Positions 1-8,936 of a DNA stretch of 48,872 bases are shown piece by piece; the first letter of the stretch is position 1; each line of letters starts with the position of its first letter. The DNA comes from an uncultured bacterium (lineage in GTDB: Bacteria > Actinomycetota > Coriobacteriia > Coriobacteriales > Eggerthellaceae). A program made the position numbers and the translations under genes. The notes beneath the pieces are model-generated. The model was given only the letters and a program-made list of their open reading frames with translations, ran no database searches and was not told the DNA's origin. The stretch spans positions 1-48,872 of the forward strand of contig CAJMPP010000015.1 in the NCBI GenBank assembly GCA_905215325.1. The letters are read 5' to 3'.

Positions 1-737
1 ACTTTGAGGAAGACGTAGAGAAGACCCTTCTCGGACTGGGCTTCGAACGCTCCGTTCGAGACATCGCGCGTGGTTTGACGGCGCAGCAGATCGGCGATCT
101 GCGTGACGTCGCCCAGCGTGGCGCTCATGAGCAAGAACTGCGTCTTCGGCAGCGTGAGCAGCGGCACCTGCCATGCCCAGCCGCGGTCGGTATCGCTAAA
201 GAAATGGAACTCGTCCATGGCAACGCTGTGGACGAGGGCATCCGGTCCTTCGCGCAGCGCCTGGTTCGCCAAAATCTCCTCGGTACAGCAGATGACGGGC
301 GCCTCGGTGTTGATATGGACATCGCCCGTGATCATGCCCACGTTGTCGCGGCCGAGCAGCTCCACCAGATTAAAGAACTTCTCGCTGACCAGCGCTTTAA
401 TAGGCGCCGTGTAATACGATGTCTCGCCGAAGCACATGGCCATGAAGTGCATGCCCAGCGCGACCAGGCTTTTGCCGCTGCCTGTGGGAGTGCCCAAAAT
501 GACGTGGTCGCCCACCATGAGCGACATGAGCGCTTCCTCCTGGTGGGGCCACAGCTCGATGCCGCGGTCAGCAACCCAGTTGGTGAACGCCTCGAAAGCC
601 TCTTCCTCAGTGAGCTCCGGGTTCGTATCGTACAGATGGTAAGCCAGCGCGCCCAACTCGCCGGGCTCGTGGCCTTCGGCTTGCGCGGCCAGCGTCTCGA
701 CGATGTCCTCGCCTTCGAACATATGAATATCAGCCAT
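1..737 (-). CDS. DEAD/DEAH box helicase, 5' part only
   Basis: The gene runs off the left edge, so only about the first 245 codons are here and no stop is visible. The start at 737 follows an AAGGAA ribosome site seven bases upstream. The helicase core motifs appear in order: motif I GTPTGSGKS near residue 90, TAPIKALVSEKF (motif Ia), TGD, DEFH in place of DEAH (motif II), and SATLGD (motif III). This order and spacing fit the Ski2-like superfamily 2 helicases of Actinobacteria, which often carry a C-terminal DUF3516 domain. That domain would lie outside the window, so the subfamily is inferred. The likely role is ATP-driven RNA or DNA unwinding in the cytoplasm. Confidence 0.9.
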   Translation of the reverse strand, partial: MADIHMFEGEDIVETLAAQAEGHEPGELGALAYHLYDTNPELTEEEAFEAFTNWVADRGIELWPHQEEALMSLMVGDHVILGTPTGSGKSLVALGMHFMAMCFGETSYYTAPIKALVSEKFFNLVELLGRDNVGMITGDVHINTEAPVICCTEEILANQALREGPDALVHSVAMDEFHFFSDTDRGWAWQVPLLTLPKTQFLLMSATLGDVTQIADLLRRQTTRDVSNGAFEAQSEKGLLYVFLK

Positions 738-887
738 AGGGCGGTTCCTTCGAATTATGGCACGCGCAGCCTTTCGGCAAAGCCGCAAAGCAACGCAGCC
801 CTTTCTTTTCCGGCGGGCACCGGCACCGATGCCCGCTTCGACTATTCCATGATTGAAAGACGCTCCGGCACCGGGCCAAAAGCACGC

Positions 888-1169
888 CTAATCGGCAACG
901 CCCAGCACCAGCGAATCCTCATACAACGACTCGGGGGCTATATCCTGCCCTTCAGGCCACTCGACCGTATCACCGAATTCGCTCACACGGACCTTCTTGA
1001 AGTAATCCGGATCATTGAGGCGCGCAAAGTAAGGGCCGCAGTCTTTCAAAAAGGGTTTTACATCATATTCCCGGGAAGACCCGTCCGACCATTGCGCGAC
1101 AACCGAAAAACTATCAGTGGCCTTAACGGACAACACCCGACAATCAACATCCCATTCCATCGAGAACAT
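888..1169 (-). CDS. DUF2442 domain protein
   Basis: A 93-residue protein made of one DUF2442 domain: the VLSVKAT start, a WSDGSSREYDVKPFL core, and the ALNDP-type segment seen here as ARLNDPDYFKKVRV, ending in VEWPEGQDIAPESLYE. The start is set by a strong site, TAGGAGG followed by ATGCT and ATG. The stop codon of the preceding DUF4160 gene lies inside that ribosome site, so the two are co-transcribed and probably translationally coupled. DUF4160/DUF2442 pairs recur in many bacterial genomes and are sometimes suggested to be toxin-antitoxin-like. The biochemical role is not known to me, so no function is assigned. Confidence 0.85.
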   Translation of the reverse strand: MFSMEWDVDCRVLSVKATDSFSVVAQWSDGSSREYDVKPFLKDCGPYFARLNDPDYFKKVRVSEFGDTVEWPEGQDIAPESLYEDSLVLGVAD

Positions 1170-1178
1170 AGCATCCTC

Positions 1179-1445
1179 CTACTTGAGGGGAGATATCCGA
1201 TAGCAAGCGCACTTACTTGATGCCAGATACCAGTTTTCTTGCAATTCCTGCTCGTGTAATGCCATCCAGGCTAGAACAAGCTTGTGCTGCTTCGAAGGCA
1301 TTTTACCCCGCAATAGGTCTCCTTGCAGAGAATACACCGCCCTCATGTTTCCGTATCTCACGTGGATATGAGGCAACGAATGGTTGCCACCCGCTTCAGA
1401 ATACATGGTGATGACGATCCCGTAAAAACGACTCAGCTCAGGCAT
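1179..1445 (-). CDS. DUF4160 domain protein
   Basis: An 88-residue protein starting MPELSRFYGI, with the typical DUF4160 core: ITMYSEAGGNHSLPHIHVRYG near residue 12, then a MPSKQHKLVLAWMALHEQELQENW helix. An open frame extends upstream to 1613, but the longer start would lie inside the promoter at 1585-1613. The ATG at 1445 is preceded by GGGAAGGGG, so I take it as the start. It is the first gene of a two-gene operon with DUF2442. HIHVRYG is the conserved family motif; the reaction, if any, is unknown. A toxin-antitoxin-like role is only a guess from the pairing and from the palindromic promoter. Confidence 0.85.
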   Translation of the reverse strand: MPELSRFYGIVITMYSEAGGNHSLPHIHVRYGNMRAVYSLQGDLLRGKMPSKQHKLVLAWMALHEQELQENWYLASSKCACYRISPLK

Positions 1446-1584
1446 ACCCGTCCCCTTCCCAGACGGCGCGCGCCGCCTTCCCGTGGTGAAGAGGATCTTG
1501 CGAACGTGGTATGGGCGAAGGCGGGACCCTTCGCCAGCTTGGGCACGGCAGACCGCCGAGCGTTCGCACTGGCTCGTTTCAGCT

Positions 1585-1613
1585 AGTATAAAAGCGAACG
1601 CCTGTACTGTCAA
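1585..1613 (-). promoter_or_regulatory. Sigma-70 promoter of the DUF4160-DUF2442 operon
   Basis: On the minus strand TTGACA (1613-1608) is followed by exactly 17 bases and TATACT (1590-1585). This is nearly perfect sigma-70 consensus. Transcription would begin near 1578, giving a leader of about 130 bases before the DUF4160 start. Confidence 0.85.
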
Positions 1614-1630
1614 TACAGACGTTCGCTTTT
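1590..1630. promoter_or_regulatory. Inverted repeat overlapping the promoter (operator and/or terminator)
   Basis: Arms AAAAGCGAACG (1590-1600) and CGTTCGCTTTT (1620-1630) are perfect complements. Inner arms CTGT (1602-1605) and ACAG (1615-1618) extend the symmetry around 1610. The -35 box and spacer of the DUF4160 promoter lie inside it, which suits an autorepression operator. The A and T runs at the ends also let it act as a terminator for the gene ending at 1670. Further GCGAACG half-sites lie at 1500-1506 and, inverted, at 1561-1567. Confidence 0.7.
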
Positions 1631-1669
1631 TCGAATTTCACAGCGTTTATCAGGAGTAACGCCGACCCG

Positions 1670-2002
1670 CTATTCCGCCTTCAGGCTCGCGATGCCCAGC
1701 GTGGCCTCCTGGAAGCACCAGGACTTCGAAAGCTCGGCCACCTGACGCAGCTCCATGCCGCGCAAATCCTTCTTATACGTGCGCTTCCCGCCTCCGCGCA
1801 CGGTGAATGCCACGCCCATGCCGCAATCCGCCTCGACATAGGACCAGTTCAGCCCCGAGCAATAATCACGCACGAACACGCCCTCGGGAATGCCCGCGAT
1901 CATCTGGTTGTACAGATCACACGCGGTCCCCGGCGCTTCCGTGCCCGGAAACGCAATCGTCGCCGTCCCCCGCAAATCCGCCTGCTCCTGTTGCGCTGCC
2001 AT
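1670..2002 (-). CDS. Stand-alone DUF4213 (DUF364 N-terminal) domain protein
   Basis: A 110-residue protein that matches only the N-terminal enolase-like DUF4213 domain of the DUF364 putative heavy-metal-chelation family: LYNQMIAGIPEG, GLNWSYVEA, GMGVAF, then a final LSKSWCFQEATLGIASLKAE. The C-terminal Rossmann-like domain that normally follows is absent. The gene is either a real single-domain version or a stub left by deletion. An upstream in-frame ATG at 2023 exists, but AAGGAGG lies between the two and sits seven bases before the ATG at 2002, so 2002 is the start. No partner gene is nearby. Confidence 0.7.
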   Translation of the reverse strand: MAAQQEQADLRGTATIAFPGTEAPGTACDLYNQMIAGIPEGVFVRDYCSGLNWSYVEADCGMGVAFTVRGGGKRTYKKDLRGMELRQVAELSKSWCFQEATLGIASLKAE

Positions 2003-2238
2003 AACGCCCCTCCTTAACGACATCGAAAACGCCAGCTCGTGGCTATTCTTTTATCAGTATTATTGCCGCTTACCTATAGCGATTCGTTATGCTCAGGATC
2101 ATAAAAGGAAAGGCCGCCGTTGTTCTTTTTTAGGCCGTCCAAGTTTTGGGGTGCAGTTCACGTACGGTCGGCTCTCGTGGTTTCAAGAGGCAAAACATAT
2201 CGCTATCAAAAGCTCCTCTGTACCACTGGTTCGCAGAT

Positions 2239-2284
2239 ATGCCAGGCGGGGCTTCGGTACACACTCATCTGCCCCGCCTGGCAT
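2239..2284 (-). terminator. Strong hairpin after the ECF/ABC operon
   Basis: Perfect 14-bp arms at 2239-2252 and 2271-2284 (ATGCCAGGCGGGGC and its complement) lie ten bases beyond the stop of the last ABC gene. There is no clear U-tract, so termination is inferred from stem strength and position. The rest of 2003-2294 holds no gene I can support. Confidence 0.6.
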
Positions 2285-2294
2285 TGCCTTTGCG

Positions 2295-4040
2295 TTAGAG
2301 CACCCACGCCTCGCTTTCGCGCTGCAGCTCCAACATGCGGCGGTATCTACCATCGGGCTTCTCACGCAGCTCTGCCGGGCTTCCCTGCTCCACCACACAA
2401 CCGCCTTCAAGCACCACGATCTTGTCGGCATTGTCAACCGTACGCATGCGATGTGCGATAACGAGGACCGTCTTGCCTTGAAGCAGTTCAGAAAGAGCAG
2501 CTTGCACGTATGTCTCGTTTTCCACGTCAAGTGAGGCCGTTGCTTCATCGAGCAGCACGATCGGAGCGTCTTTCAGCAGGGCGCGCGCAATCGAGATACG
2601 CTGGCGTTCACCACCGGAAAGCCTGCTGCCGTTTTCCCCGATCATCGTGTCGTAGCCGTTGGGCAAACGCTCCACGAACTCGTCGCAGCGCGCCGCCCTC
2701 GCCGCAGCGAGAACCTCCTCGTTCGTAGCATCCTTCTTCCCAAGGCGAATGTTCTCACGCACGGTGTCGTCAAAGAGCACCACGTCCTGGAACACCTCGG
2801 AGAATGCAGAAAGCAGCGTTTCCGGATCGACAGTAGAGACGTCAACGCCGCCCACGAAGATCGCGCCAGAGCTTGCGTCCCAAAAACGTGAAGCGAGCTT
2901 GACAGCCGTGCTCTTGCCCGAACCGGACGCGCCCACAAGCGCTGTCACCTGCCCTTCCCGCGCCTTGAACGATACGCCGCCCAAGACGTCCTCGCCGTCG
3001 GCGTACGCGAAGCCCACGTCTTCGAAGACCACGTCATAGCCCTGAGGCTCGAACGAGGTGCTACCCGTTTGGATCGGCTCATTCTCGATGGCGCGCATGC
3101 GCTCCAGGCTCAAGCTCATGTCCATCAGCTCGGCGATGGCCTGCAAGATTACGTTGATGGGATCGTAAACCCTTGTCACCGCCAACAGATACACGAAAAA
3201 CACGAGGAAGTCGACTTGTCCCGCCACGAGCAGCACAGTACCCACCACGATGACGGATGCGATTCCCAGACGCAAGAATCCTTGGGCGGAGCACACCGCC
3301 ACACCCATAGCCAGCTCGGCACCAATTTTCTCTCGCTCGAAACGATCGATGCGGCAATCAAGCTCATCCTGGAATGCGCCCACCTTGTTGAGAGAGCGTA
3401 TCTCACGGTGGCATTCAAGGTATTCCTGCAGCGCGTCGGCGAATGAAAGGGACGCCGCGTTCTTCTTCGCAGTATGCGACTTCTGGATATGCGCGGTCAA
3501 AAGCAACGCCACAAGCGCCACGGGGATGGGCCAGAGCGCAGATGCCGCCAGTCTCCAGTCGAACGCGAACATCATGACAGCGAACACCAGCGTCGAAGCG
3601 CCCATGCCGAAAATCTGCGGCATAGTGTGCGAGAACAGGCGCTCCTGATCGGAGCAATCCTTCATGATAACGCTCGTCAAGTCGGCCAAATCGCGCTTCC
3701 CGAAAAACGAGAGCGGAAGCAGGCGCAAACGCTCGGCGATGGAAATGCGCTTGCGGGCGCTTTCTTGGTACACCACCGTGTACGTCCCCCGATATTCCCA
3801 CATTTGCGTGACAAACATCACGGCAAGTGCCGCTACAATGCCCGCTGCGTAGAGCGCCATGCCTGGCAGGCCAACTGAAGGGTTGTCCAGGTACCTGACA
3901 AAATCGCTTGCGACGAAGTACAGCACCACGATGGGCAGCATCAGCATTAGGTTCGCCAACGCACAGAACCCAGCACCGCGTATAAAATCCTTCATGCCTT
4001 GATCGGTCAAGGCAAAAGCATCTTGAATCCTACGCCACAC
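2295..4040 (-). CDS. ABC half-transporter (permease-ATPase), second of a pair
   Basis: A fused six-helix membrane domain (residues ~20-310) and nucleotide-binding domain. Visible ATPase motifs are Walker A GASGSGKST, signature LSGGERQ, Walker B IVLLDEATASLD and the H-loop AHRM. It probably heterodimerises with the preceding half-transporter, with which it overlaps. The frame is open to 4187, but that stretch lies within the upstream gene. I choose the GTG at 4040, which sits just after AAGGGGG and gives a product starting (V)WRRIQDAFALTDQG. The GTG at 4049 is an alternative. The pair resembles YbtP/YbtQ- or IrtA/IrtB-type exporter-fold transporters, some of which import iron-siderophore complexes. 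Substrate and direction are inferred only from the ECF/AraC context. Confidence 0.88.
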   Translation of the reverse strand: MWRRIQDAFALTDQGMKDFIRGAGFCALANLMLMLPIVVLYFVASDFVRYLDNPSVGLPGMALYAAGIVAALAVMFVTQMWEYRGTYTVVYQESARKRISIAERLRLLPLSFFGKRDLADLTSVIMKDCSDQERLFSHTMPQIFGMGASTLVFAVMMFAFDWRLAASALWPIPVALVALLLTAHIQKSHTAKKNAASLSFADALQEYLECHREIRSLNKVGAFQDELDCRIDRFEREKIGAELAMGVAVCSAQGFLRLGIASVIVVGTVLLVAGQVDFLVFFVYLLAVTRVYDPINVILQAIAELMDMSLSLERMRAIENEPIQTGSTSFEPQGYDVVFEDVGFAYADGEDVLGGVSFKAREGQVTALVGASGSGKSTAVKLASRFWDASSGAIFVGGVDVSTVDPETLLSAFSEVFQDVVLFDDTVRENIRLGKKDATNEEVLAAARAARCDEFVERLPNGYDTMIGENGSRLSGGERQRISIARALLKDAPIVLLDEATASLDVENETYVQAALSELLQGKTVLVIAHRMRTVDNADKIVVLEGGCVVEQGSPAELREKPDGRYRRMLELQRESEAWVL

Positions 4041-5904
4041 GGCTGTCACCCCCTTCAATCCTCCACGTCGCGCTCGTTCGGTAGTCTCGCCACATGCGCG
4101 CATACAGTCCACCTTGCGCGACAAGTTCTTCGTGAGCACCCTGCTCCACGACAGAGCCACGGTCGACGACGAAGATGCGGTCCGCATTCACTACGGTTGA
4201 CAGACGGTGTGCGATCATAAGCACCGTCTTGTCTTCGCAAAGCGTCGCAAGAGCGGCCTGGATCAGTGCCTCGTTTTCGGGGTCGGCAAACGCCGTTGCC
4301 TCGTCGAGAACCACGATTGGGGCTCCCTTCAGAATGGCACGCGCAAGCGCGATGCGCTGACGCTCTCCCCCGGAAAGGTACACGCCAGCTTTTCCTACCA
4401 CGGTGTTCACGCCATCGGGGAACTTGGCAATGATGTCATCGCATTGGGCCGCATGAAGAGCCGCGAGCACCTCGGCATCACTCGCATTGTGGCGGCCGGC
4501 ACGCACGTTATCAGCCAAGCTTCGCTTGAACAGTCGATCGTCTTGGAACACGAAAGAAACGGCACCCATCAATTCCTCGGCAGGAATGCGTCGCACATCC
4601 ACCCCGCCCACCAAAACGGAACCCTCATCTGCGTCCCAAAAGCGCGGGACGAGCGACGCGAGCGTCGACTTGCCTCCGCCCGACGGCCCGACGAGAGCCA
4701 CCGTCGCTCCGGCGGGAACAGATAGCGATACGTTGCAAAGCGCCGGTTCCCTGGACCCCGGATACGAGAAGCTGACACCCGCAAGCTCGATGCTCGCCTC
4801 CTTCGGATGGAGAGCTTTGGCAGACTCCACCTCGGCGATGGGAGCAACTTCCATGATCGTGTTCATCCGCCGCAGCGCGTCTTCGGCGATCATGACCGCC
4901 TCCGACGAATACATGACCTTCGACATCATCGTTGTCGTCATCGCCGAGAAGAACGCATAGAACAGGAAGTCAATCAGGAAAGCCGGGAAATCAGGTGCGA
5001 CAGCCGCAAGCGCAATACCCGCAGGTACGAGCACCGCGAAAGTCGAGTTGATCGCAACCAGCTGCACGACTTGGGGTCGTCGGCAATACTCGGTATAATT
5101 CGTCGCCATGTCGCGATAGTCGATAATCGCCTCGTGGAAGGCCCTGAACGAAAGCACCGTCTGCTGGAATACCTTTACCACGGGTATGCCTCGAACGTAT
5201 TCGGTTGCCGCAGCGCTCATACGCATGAGAGCCGCCTGGTAAAGTTCCATGAAATGGCGGCCGCCTTTTTCGTCCTCGCGGCCCATCATCCACCACATCG
5301 CAGCAAAGGAAACGGCGATGGGGACAAGGCACAGAAGCCCCATCCTCCAGTCGAACAGAAACGCCACGACGAAGAAGATCACCGGGGTGGCAAAAGAACC
5401 AACGAAATCGGGCAGCTTGTGGGCGATAAGGTCTTCTGTCTGGCCTGCACACCCGTCGATCACGCGGCGCATCTCCCCCGACGAGTGCGCGCTGAAATAC
5501 CCCATTGGGATCCGCGCCACGTGGCGAACCATCGCTTTGCGCATATTTGCCGCAATACGGAAGGCCGCAAGATGCGAAGCCATGAGCGCGCCAAAATACA
5601 CGATGATGCTCAACACGGCGAAAACCACAGCAAGCACAGCCCACATCGCGGCAGATGATGCTTCTGCCCAGTTCGGGTACACCGAAATCAAGTCGCGAAC
5701 CACGAACCATACGCAAACAAGCGGCATCACGGTGAGCACGGCGTTCAGCGCCGAAAGACCGCATCCTACATACGCCAAAACCCGCCGCTTACCAGCAAAC
5801 CCCAACAGCTCGAGAATCGCGTTTTTCTTCTTGGCGGGACCTTCCTTCCCCATGCCCTTTCCTTCCCAAGCCGTTGGAGCACCGTCTTCCGGGGTCATTG
5901 CCAT
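4030..5904 (-). CDS. ABC half-transporter (permease-ATPase), first of a pair
   Basis: A 624-residue exporter-fold ABC protein. A short charged N-terminus is followed by six membrane segments (~40-310) and an ATPase with Walker A GPSGGGKST, signature LSGGERQ and Walker B VVLDEATAFADPENE. The last string is characteristic of the YbtPQ/IrtAB-like group. The start at 5904 has GGGAGG five bases upstream. Its last codons overlap the start of the next half-transporter, which supports fixed stoichiometry and heterodimerisation in the cytoplasmic membrane. It lies downstream of ecfT, ecfA and an S-component gene on one strand with tiny gaps, so all five probably form one operon under the AraC-type regulator. 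Confidence 0.9.
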   Translation of the reverse strand: MAMTPEDGAPTAWEGKGMGKEGPAKKKNAILELLGFAGKRRVLAYVGCGLSALNAVLTVMPLVCVWFVVRDLISVYPNWAEASSAAMWAVLAVVFAVLSIIVYFGALMASHLAAFRIAANMRKAMVRHVARIPMGYFSAHSSGEMRRVIDGCAGQTEDLIAHKLPDFVGSFATPVIFFVVAFLFDWRMGLLCLVPIAVSFAAMWWMMGREDEKGGRHFMELYQAALMRMSAAATEYVRGIPVVKVFQQTVLSFRAFHEAIIDYRDMATNYTEYCRRPQVVQLVAINSTFAVLVPAGIALAAVAPDFPAFLIDFLFYAFFSAMTTTMMSKVMYSSEAVMIAEDALRRMNTIMEVAPIAEVESAKALHPKEASIELAGVSFSYPGSREPALCNVSLSVPAGATVALVGPSGGGKSTLASLVPRFWDADEGSVLVGGVDVRRIPAEELMGAVSFVFQDDRLFKRSLADNVRAGRHNASDAEVLAALHAAQCDDIIAKFPDGVNTVVGKAGVYLSGGERQRIALARAILKGAPIVVLDEATAFADPENEALIQAALATLCEDKTVLMIAHRLSTVVNADRIFVVDRGSVVEQGAHEELVAQGGLYARMWRDYRTSATWRIEGGDSRVA

Positions 5905-5925
5905 AGTTACCTCCCGGTCGTAAAT

Positions 5926-6549
5926 CTACATGCCAAGTTTGGCAAAGTGCTTCGAGAACACCTTGGTACCGATGAATCCGCCGACGAGGCCGCCAGCGAT
6001 GGTGGCAGCGCCGGTAACGACGCCCATCGGGCTTAGAATCGAGTTAACGAGCGTTTGGCCGTACTCGAGGGTCATGCCGGCTTGAACGCACATCTCGGCA
6101 TAAGCCTCGCCCATCATAAGGATGAGAGAGATCTGCCCCAGCCAGAAGCAGAACGTGAACGCGGCAAAGGCACAGATAAGCTTGGTCTTGGTGCGCTTCT
6201 GCGGATCGCCTGCGATAAGGTCTGCCACGATACCGCCCACAACAATGCCGACAGAACCGCTCCAGAACATGCCCATCAGAAGGCCGACAGCACCAACTAT
6301 AATGCCCATGATGGCGATCGCACCACGCTTCGGGACGCGATAGGCCAGATACATGAACACGGTACCAGCGAACAACGCGCCTACCGTGTGAGTAAACCAG
6401 CACAGGTTGGCATTCGCGCTAAAGATAATCGAGAACGCCATGAACACTAGGAACAAAAGGATGCCGAACACGGCGATAAAGACGAAGTCTTTCGGGCTTA
6501 AGCCATTACGTTCCTTGGCGGCAGAACCGATTGTTGCTTTGCTTGTCAT
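5926..6549 (-). CDS. MptD/Trep_Strep-type ECF transporter S component
   Basis: A 207-residue membrane protein with about six hydrophobic segments, starting after the soluble MTSKATIGSAAKERNGLSPKD stretch. The small glycine-rich helices (GALFAGTVFMYL, GAVGLLMGMFW, GGIVADLIAG) and the GGLVGGFIGTKVF end match the MptD/Trep_Strep family of ECF substrate-binding subunits. GAAAGG seven bases before the ATG supports the start. It would bind the substrate in the membrane and dock on the EcfT-EcfA module encoded immediately upstream. Members next to ABC half-transporters and AraC regulators are suspected to handle heme, iron or other metals; that is inference here. Confidence 0.85.
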   Translation of the reverse strand: MTSKATIGSAAKERNGLSPKDFVFIAVFGILLFLVFMAFSIIFSANANLCWFTHTVGALFAGTVFMYLAYRVPKRGAIAIMGIIVGAVGLLMGMFWSGSVGIVVGGIVADLIAGDPQKRTKTKLICAFAAFTFCFWLGQISLILMMGEAYAEMCVQAGMTLEYGQTLVNSILSPMGVVTGAATIAGGLVGGFIGTKVFSKHFAKLGM

Positions 6550-6567
6550 TGTGAAACCTTTCTCTTG

Positions 6568-8139
6568 TTACTGCATTTCCGCAAACCCGAAATTGAGCTT
6601 CAACTTCGGAAGTGTTGCCTTGTTTAAAGGGAAGCGCTCGGCGATGCGCCCGTCTTCGACCAGGGCTATCTCATCGCATGCCGAGCAGAGGAACTCATAG
6701 TCGTGCGAGACAACGCAGACGGCGATTCCCGCATCGCGCATGCGCGCGATCTGGGCATCTATTCGACGCATGTTGCGATAATCCAAGCCACTCGTAGGCT
6801 CGTCGAGAATCATCGCGCGGGCACTCGAAAGCAAACCGGCAGCGATGGAAAGCCGTTGGCGCTCCCCGCCTGAAAGGGAGAGCGGGTGCCTGTCGGCAAG
6901 ACCTTCGAGAGCAAGCGCAGCCTTTATTGCTGCGATCCGGTCCTTATTACCTAGGCTGTCTTCCGCACCATCCGAAGAGCACGCGCTTGCAAGCTCATCG
7001 TCGACTGTGCTGCTGAACAACTGGTATCCCGGTTCTTGCATAACCAGGTACACGCGCCCCGCCCGTTTCCTTGCGCGAAGCGGCACGTCGTCGACCTCGA
7101 TCACCCCCGCCTTTTCCTTGAGAAGGCCGGCCATGCACCGGGCAAACGTCGTTTTCCCAGCCCCGTTGTGCCCCACAATACCGACGACGCTACCTGGAAG
7201 GAGGCAGAAATCGAGATCGTTCAAGACCGCAGGCGCACCACGGTAGCCGGCAACTACGCCGCTCATACGTACGACGGGTTTCCCGGAAGAAGGCAAGCCG
7301 GAGGCATTCGATGCGACCGCGTCGCCCAAGGGCGACACCGCCACAACGGAGTCGATTTCAGCAAGAGAGGCGGCGCGCAGCCCCATTTCGGTTCTCGTTT
7401 CAAACGGCATAGCAAGGAACTCTGCCGCCGCCCAGTCTCCTATAACCGAACCATCGCTTATAACCACATAGCGGTCTGCGATGCCGTCAAGCCACCACAG
7501 GCGATGCTCGGAGATAAGCACGGTCTTCCCCTGACTCTTCAGAAGTGCAACCGTGCGCGCAAGATTCCGCATCGCATGCACATCGAGCGACGCGGTCGGC
7601 TCATCAAGCACGAAGATGTCAGGATACACCGCATAGGCCGATGCCAGGATAACCGACTGCTTCTGCCCGCCGGAAAGCGCCTCGGTACCGCGCCCGAGCA
7701 GGCCCTCAATACCGAGCGTTGCCGCCGCCTGCGCCACACGTTCGACCATTTCCTCGCGATCGATTCCGAAGTTCTCGCATCCGAAGGCGATTTCCGAGGT
7801 CACGTCGAGATTGACGAACTGGCTACGCGGGTTCTGGAACACCGACCCGACATGCGCGGAAAGCTCGCCCATCGTCCATGCGGAAACGGGTTTTCCCGCA
7901 ACAAGCACCTCACCTTGAAGGTCCCCTTCGTACATAAGAGGAATAAGCGCATTAACGAGGCGCGTAAGCGTTGTCTTGCCACATCCTGACTGCCCGGTCA
8001 CAACAACGCATTGACCGCGAGGAATCTTAAGCGAAACGTCACGAAGCGATGGACGGGAAGCGCCTTTGTAGCAAAACGTGCATCCATCGAGCTCGATAGC
8101 ATAGGGCGAAGTCTTCGCCGCGGCGGCATTTTCCATCAT
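6568..8139 (-). CDS. Fused ECF transporter ATPase (two nucleotide-binding domains)
   Basis: A 523-residue protein with two full ABC ATPase domains in one chain. Domain 1 (~10-240) has GQSGCGKTT, LSGGQKQ and IFVLDEPTASLD. Domain 2 (~290-505) has GHNGAGKTT, LSGGERQRLSIAAG and AMILDEPTSGLD. This replaces the usual separate EcfA1 and EcfA2 subunits and powers uptake together with EcfT. Its ATG overlaps the ecfT stop codon as TGATG, a classic translational coupling signal. An intervening Ala/Ser/Val-rich linker of about 40 residues joins the domains. Both halves keep all catalytic motifs, so both sites are probably active. Confidence 0.93.
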   Translation of the reverse strand: MMENAAAAKTSPYAIELDGCTFCYKGASRPSLRDVSLKIPRGQCVVVTGQSGCGKTTLTRLVNALIPLMYEGDLQGEVLVAGKPVSAWTMGELSAHVGSVFQNPRSQFVNLDVTSEIAFGCENFGIDREEMVERVAQAAATLGIEGLLGRGTEALSGGQKQSVILASAYAVYPDIFVLDEPTASLDVHAMRNLARTVALLKSQGKTVLISEHRLWWLDGIADRYVVISDGSVIGDWAAAEFLAMPFETRTEMGLRAASLAEIDSVVAVSPLGDAVASNASGLPSSGKPVVRMSGVVAGYRGAPAVLNDLDFCLLPGSVVGIVGHNGAGKTTFARCMAGLLKEKAGVIEVDDVPLRARKRAGRVYLVMQEPGYQLFSSTVDDELASACSSDGAEDSLGNKDRIAAIKAALALEGLADRHPLSLSGGERQRLSIAAGLLSSARAMILDEPTSGLDYRNMRRIDAQIARMRDAGIAVCVVSHDYEFLCSACDEIALVEDGRIAERFPLNKATLPKLKLNFGFAEMQ

Positions 8140-8912
8140 CAGAGCACCCCCGCTCTAAAGCAAACGGAAAGTGCAAGGAGCACCATCGCAGCGATGAGGC
8201 ACGCAACATCGATAGCGCGCACCCTTAAGTGGTAATACGAGGTGCGGTGCGCACTCGCCCCCACGCCGCGGGCGACGACCGCGTTCCCCAGTTCGTCGGC
8301 GATCTGGCCCAAACGCGCGATCACGGGCACAAGGAAATGTTCGGCGGTCTTCGCAGGATGGCGCACGACCGACCTCGGCGTGAGCGCGATACCGCGCGTC
8401 TTCATAGCATCGGCGACAGCGGAGAATTCGCGTCCCATGGTGGGAAGGAAACGAAATGCCACGCACACAGCCACCGACACGTTCGCAGGAACATGCATCG
8501 CCTGCAGCGCGCAAGCGAGCTCGCCGAGACGCGTGGTTGCGATCATGTTGAAAGCGAACATGAAGGCGGGCAAAACATGGCGGTACATGAGAAGCGACGC
8601 CGCAAAGGGCGAAAGCAGGGTGTTCCCGCTCGCCACGAACAGCTGCGCCGTCACGGCGAACAGCGCATAGAAGGCAAGCCAGCGCACGATCGCGGAGAAG
8701 CGACGGCAATACGCCATCACGACAACGGTAAGCGTCAAAACGCCCATCTCGGCGAACAGGCTTTGCGTAAGCGCCATCTGCACGTTGATCGCTACCAGAA
8801 CCGCAAGCGACGTACGCGGGTCAAGATGGCGCGGTGCAGCGTTGGCAGACGTCGAAGGCTGCGTCTGCACTACCGCGTTCAAGGGCAAAGGCGCGCCCAT
8901 CGAAAGAGCCAT
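8139..8912 (-). CDS. ecfT: ECF transporter transmembrane subunit EcfT (CbiQ family)
   Basis: A 257-residue membrane protein. After a polar N-terminus of about 30 residues come hydrophobic segments around residues 35-60, 65-90 and 105-125. A CVAFRFLPTMGREFSAVADAM-like block follows (~150-170), with the coupling-helix Ala-Arg-Gly signature seen as DAMKTRGI and NAVVARGVG. These coupling helices contact the two ATPase domains. It is the first gene of the five-gene operon. An AAGGA site lies ten bases before the ATG at 8912; an in-frame ATG four codons in is an alternative. The TGA stop shares a base with the ecfA start codon. Confidence 0.9.
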   Translation of the reverse strand: MALSMGAPLPLNAVVQTQPSTSANAAPRHLDPRTSLAVLVAINVQMALTQSLFAEMGVLTLTVVVMAYCRRFSAIVRWLAFYALFAVTAQLFVASGNTLLSPFAASLLMYRHVLPAFMFAFNMIATTRLGELACALQAMHVPANVSVAVCVAFRFLPTMGREFSAVADAMKTRGIALTPRSVVRHPAKTAEHFLVPVIARLGQIADELGNAVVARGVGASAHRTSYYHLRVRAIDVACLIAAMVLLALSVCFRAGVL

Positions 8913-8936
8913 GCGATTATCGTCCTTCTTCCTACT

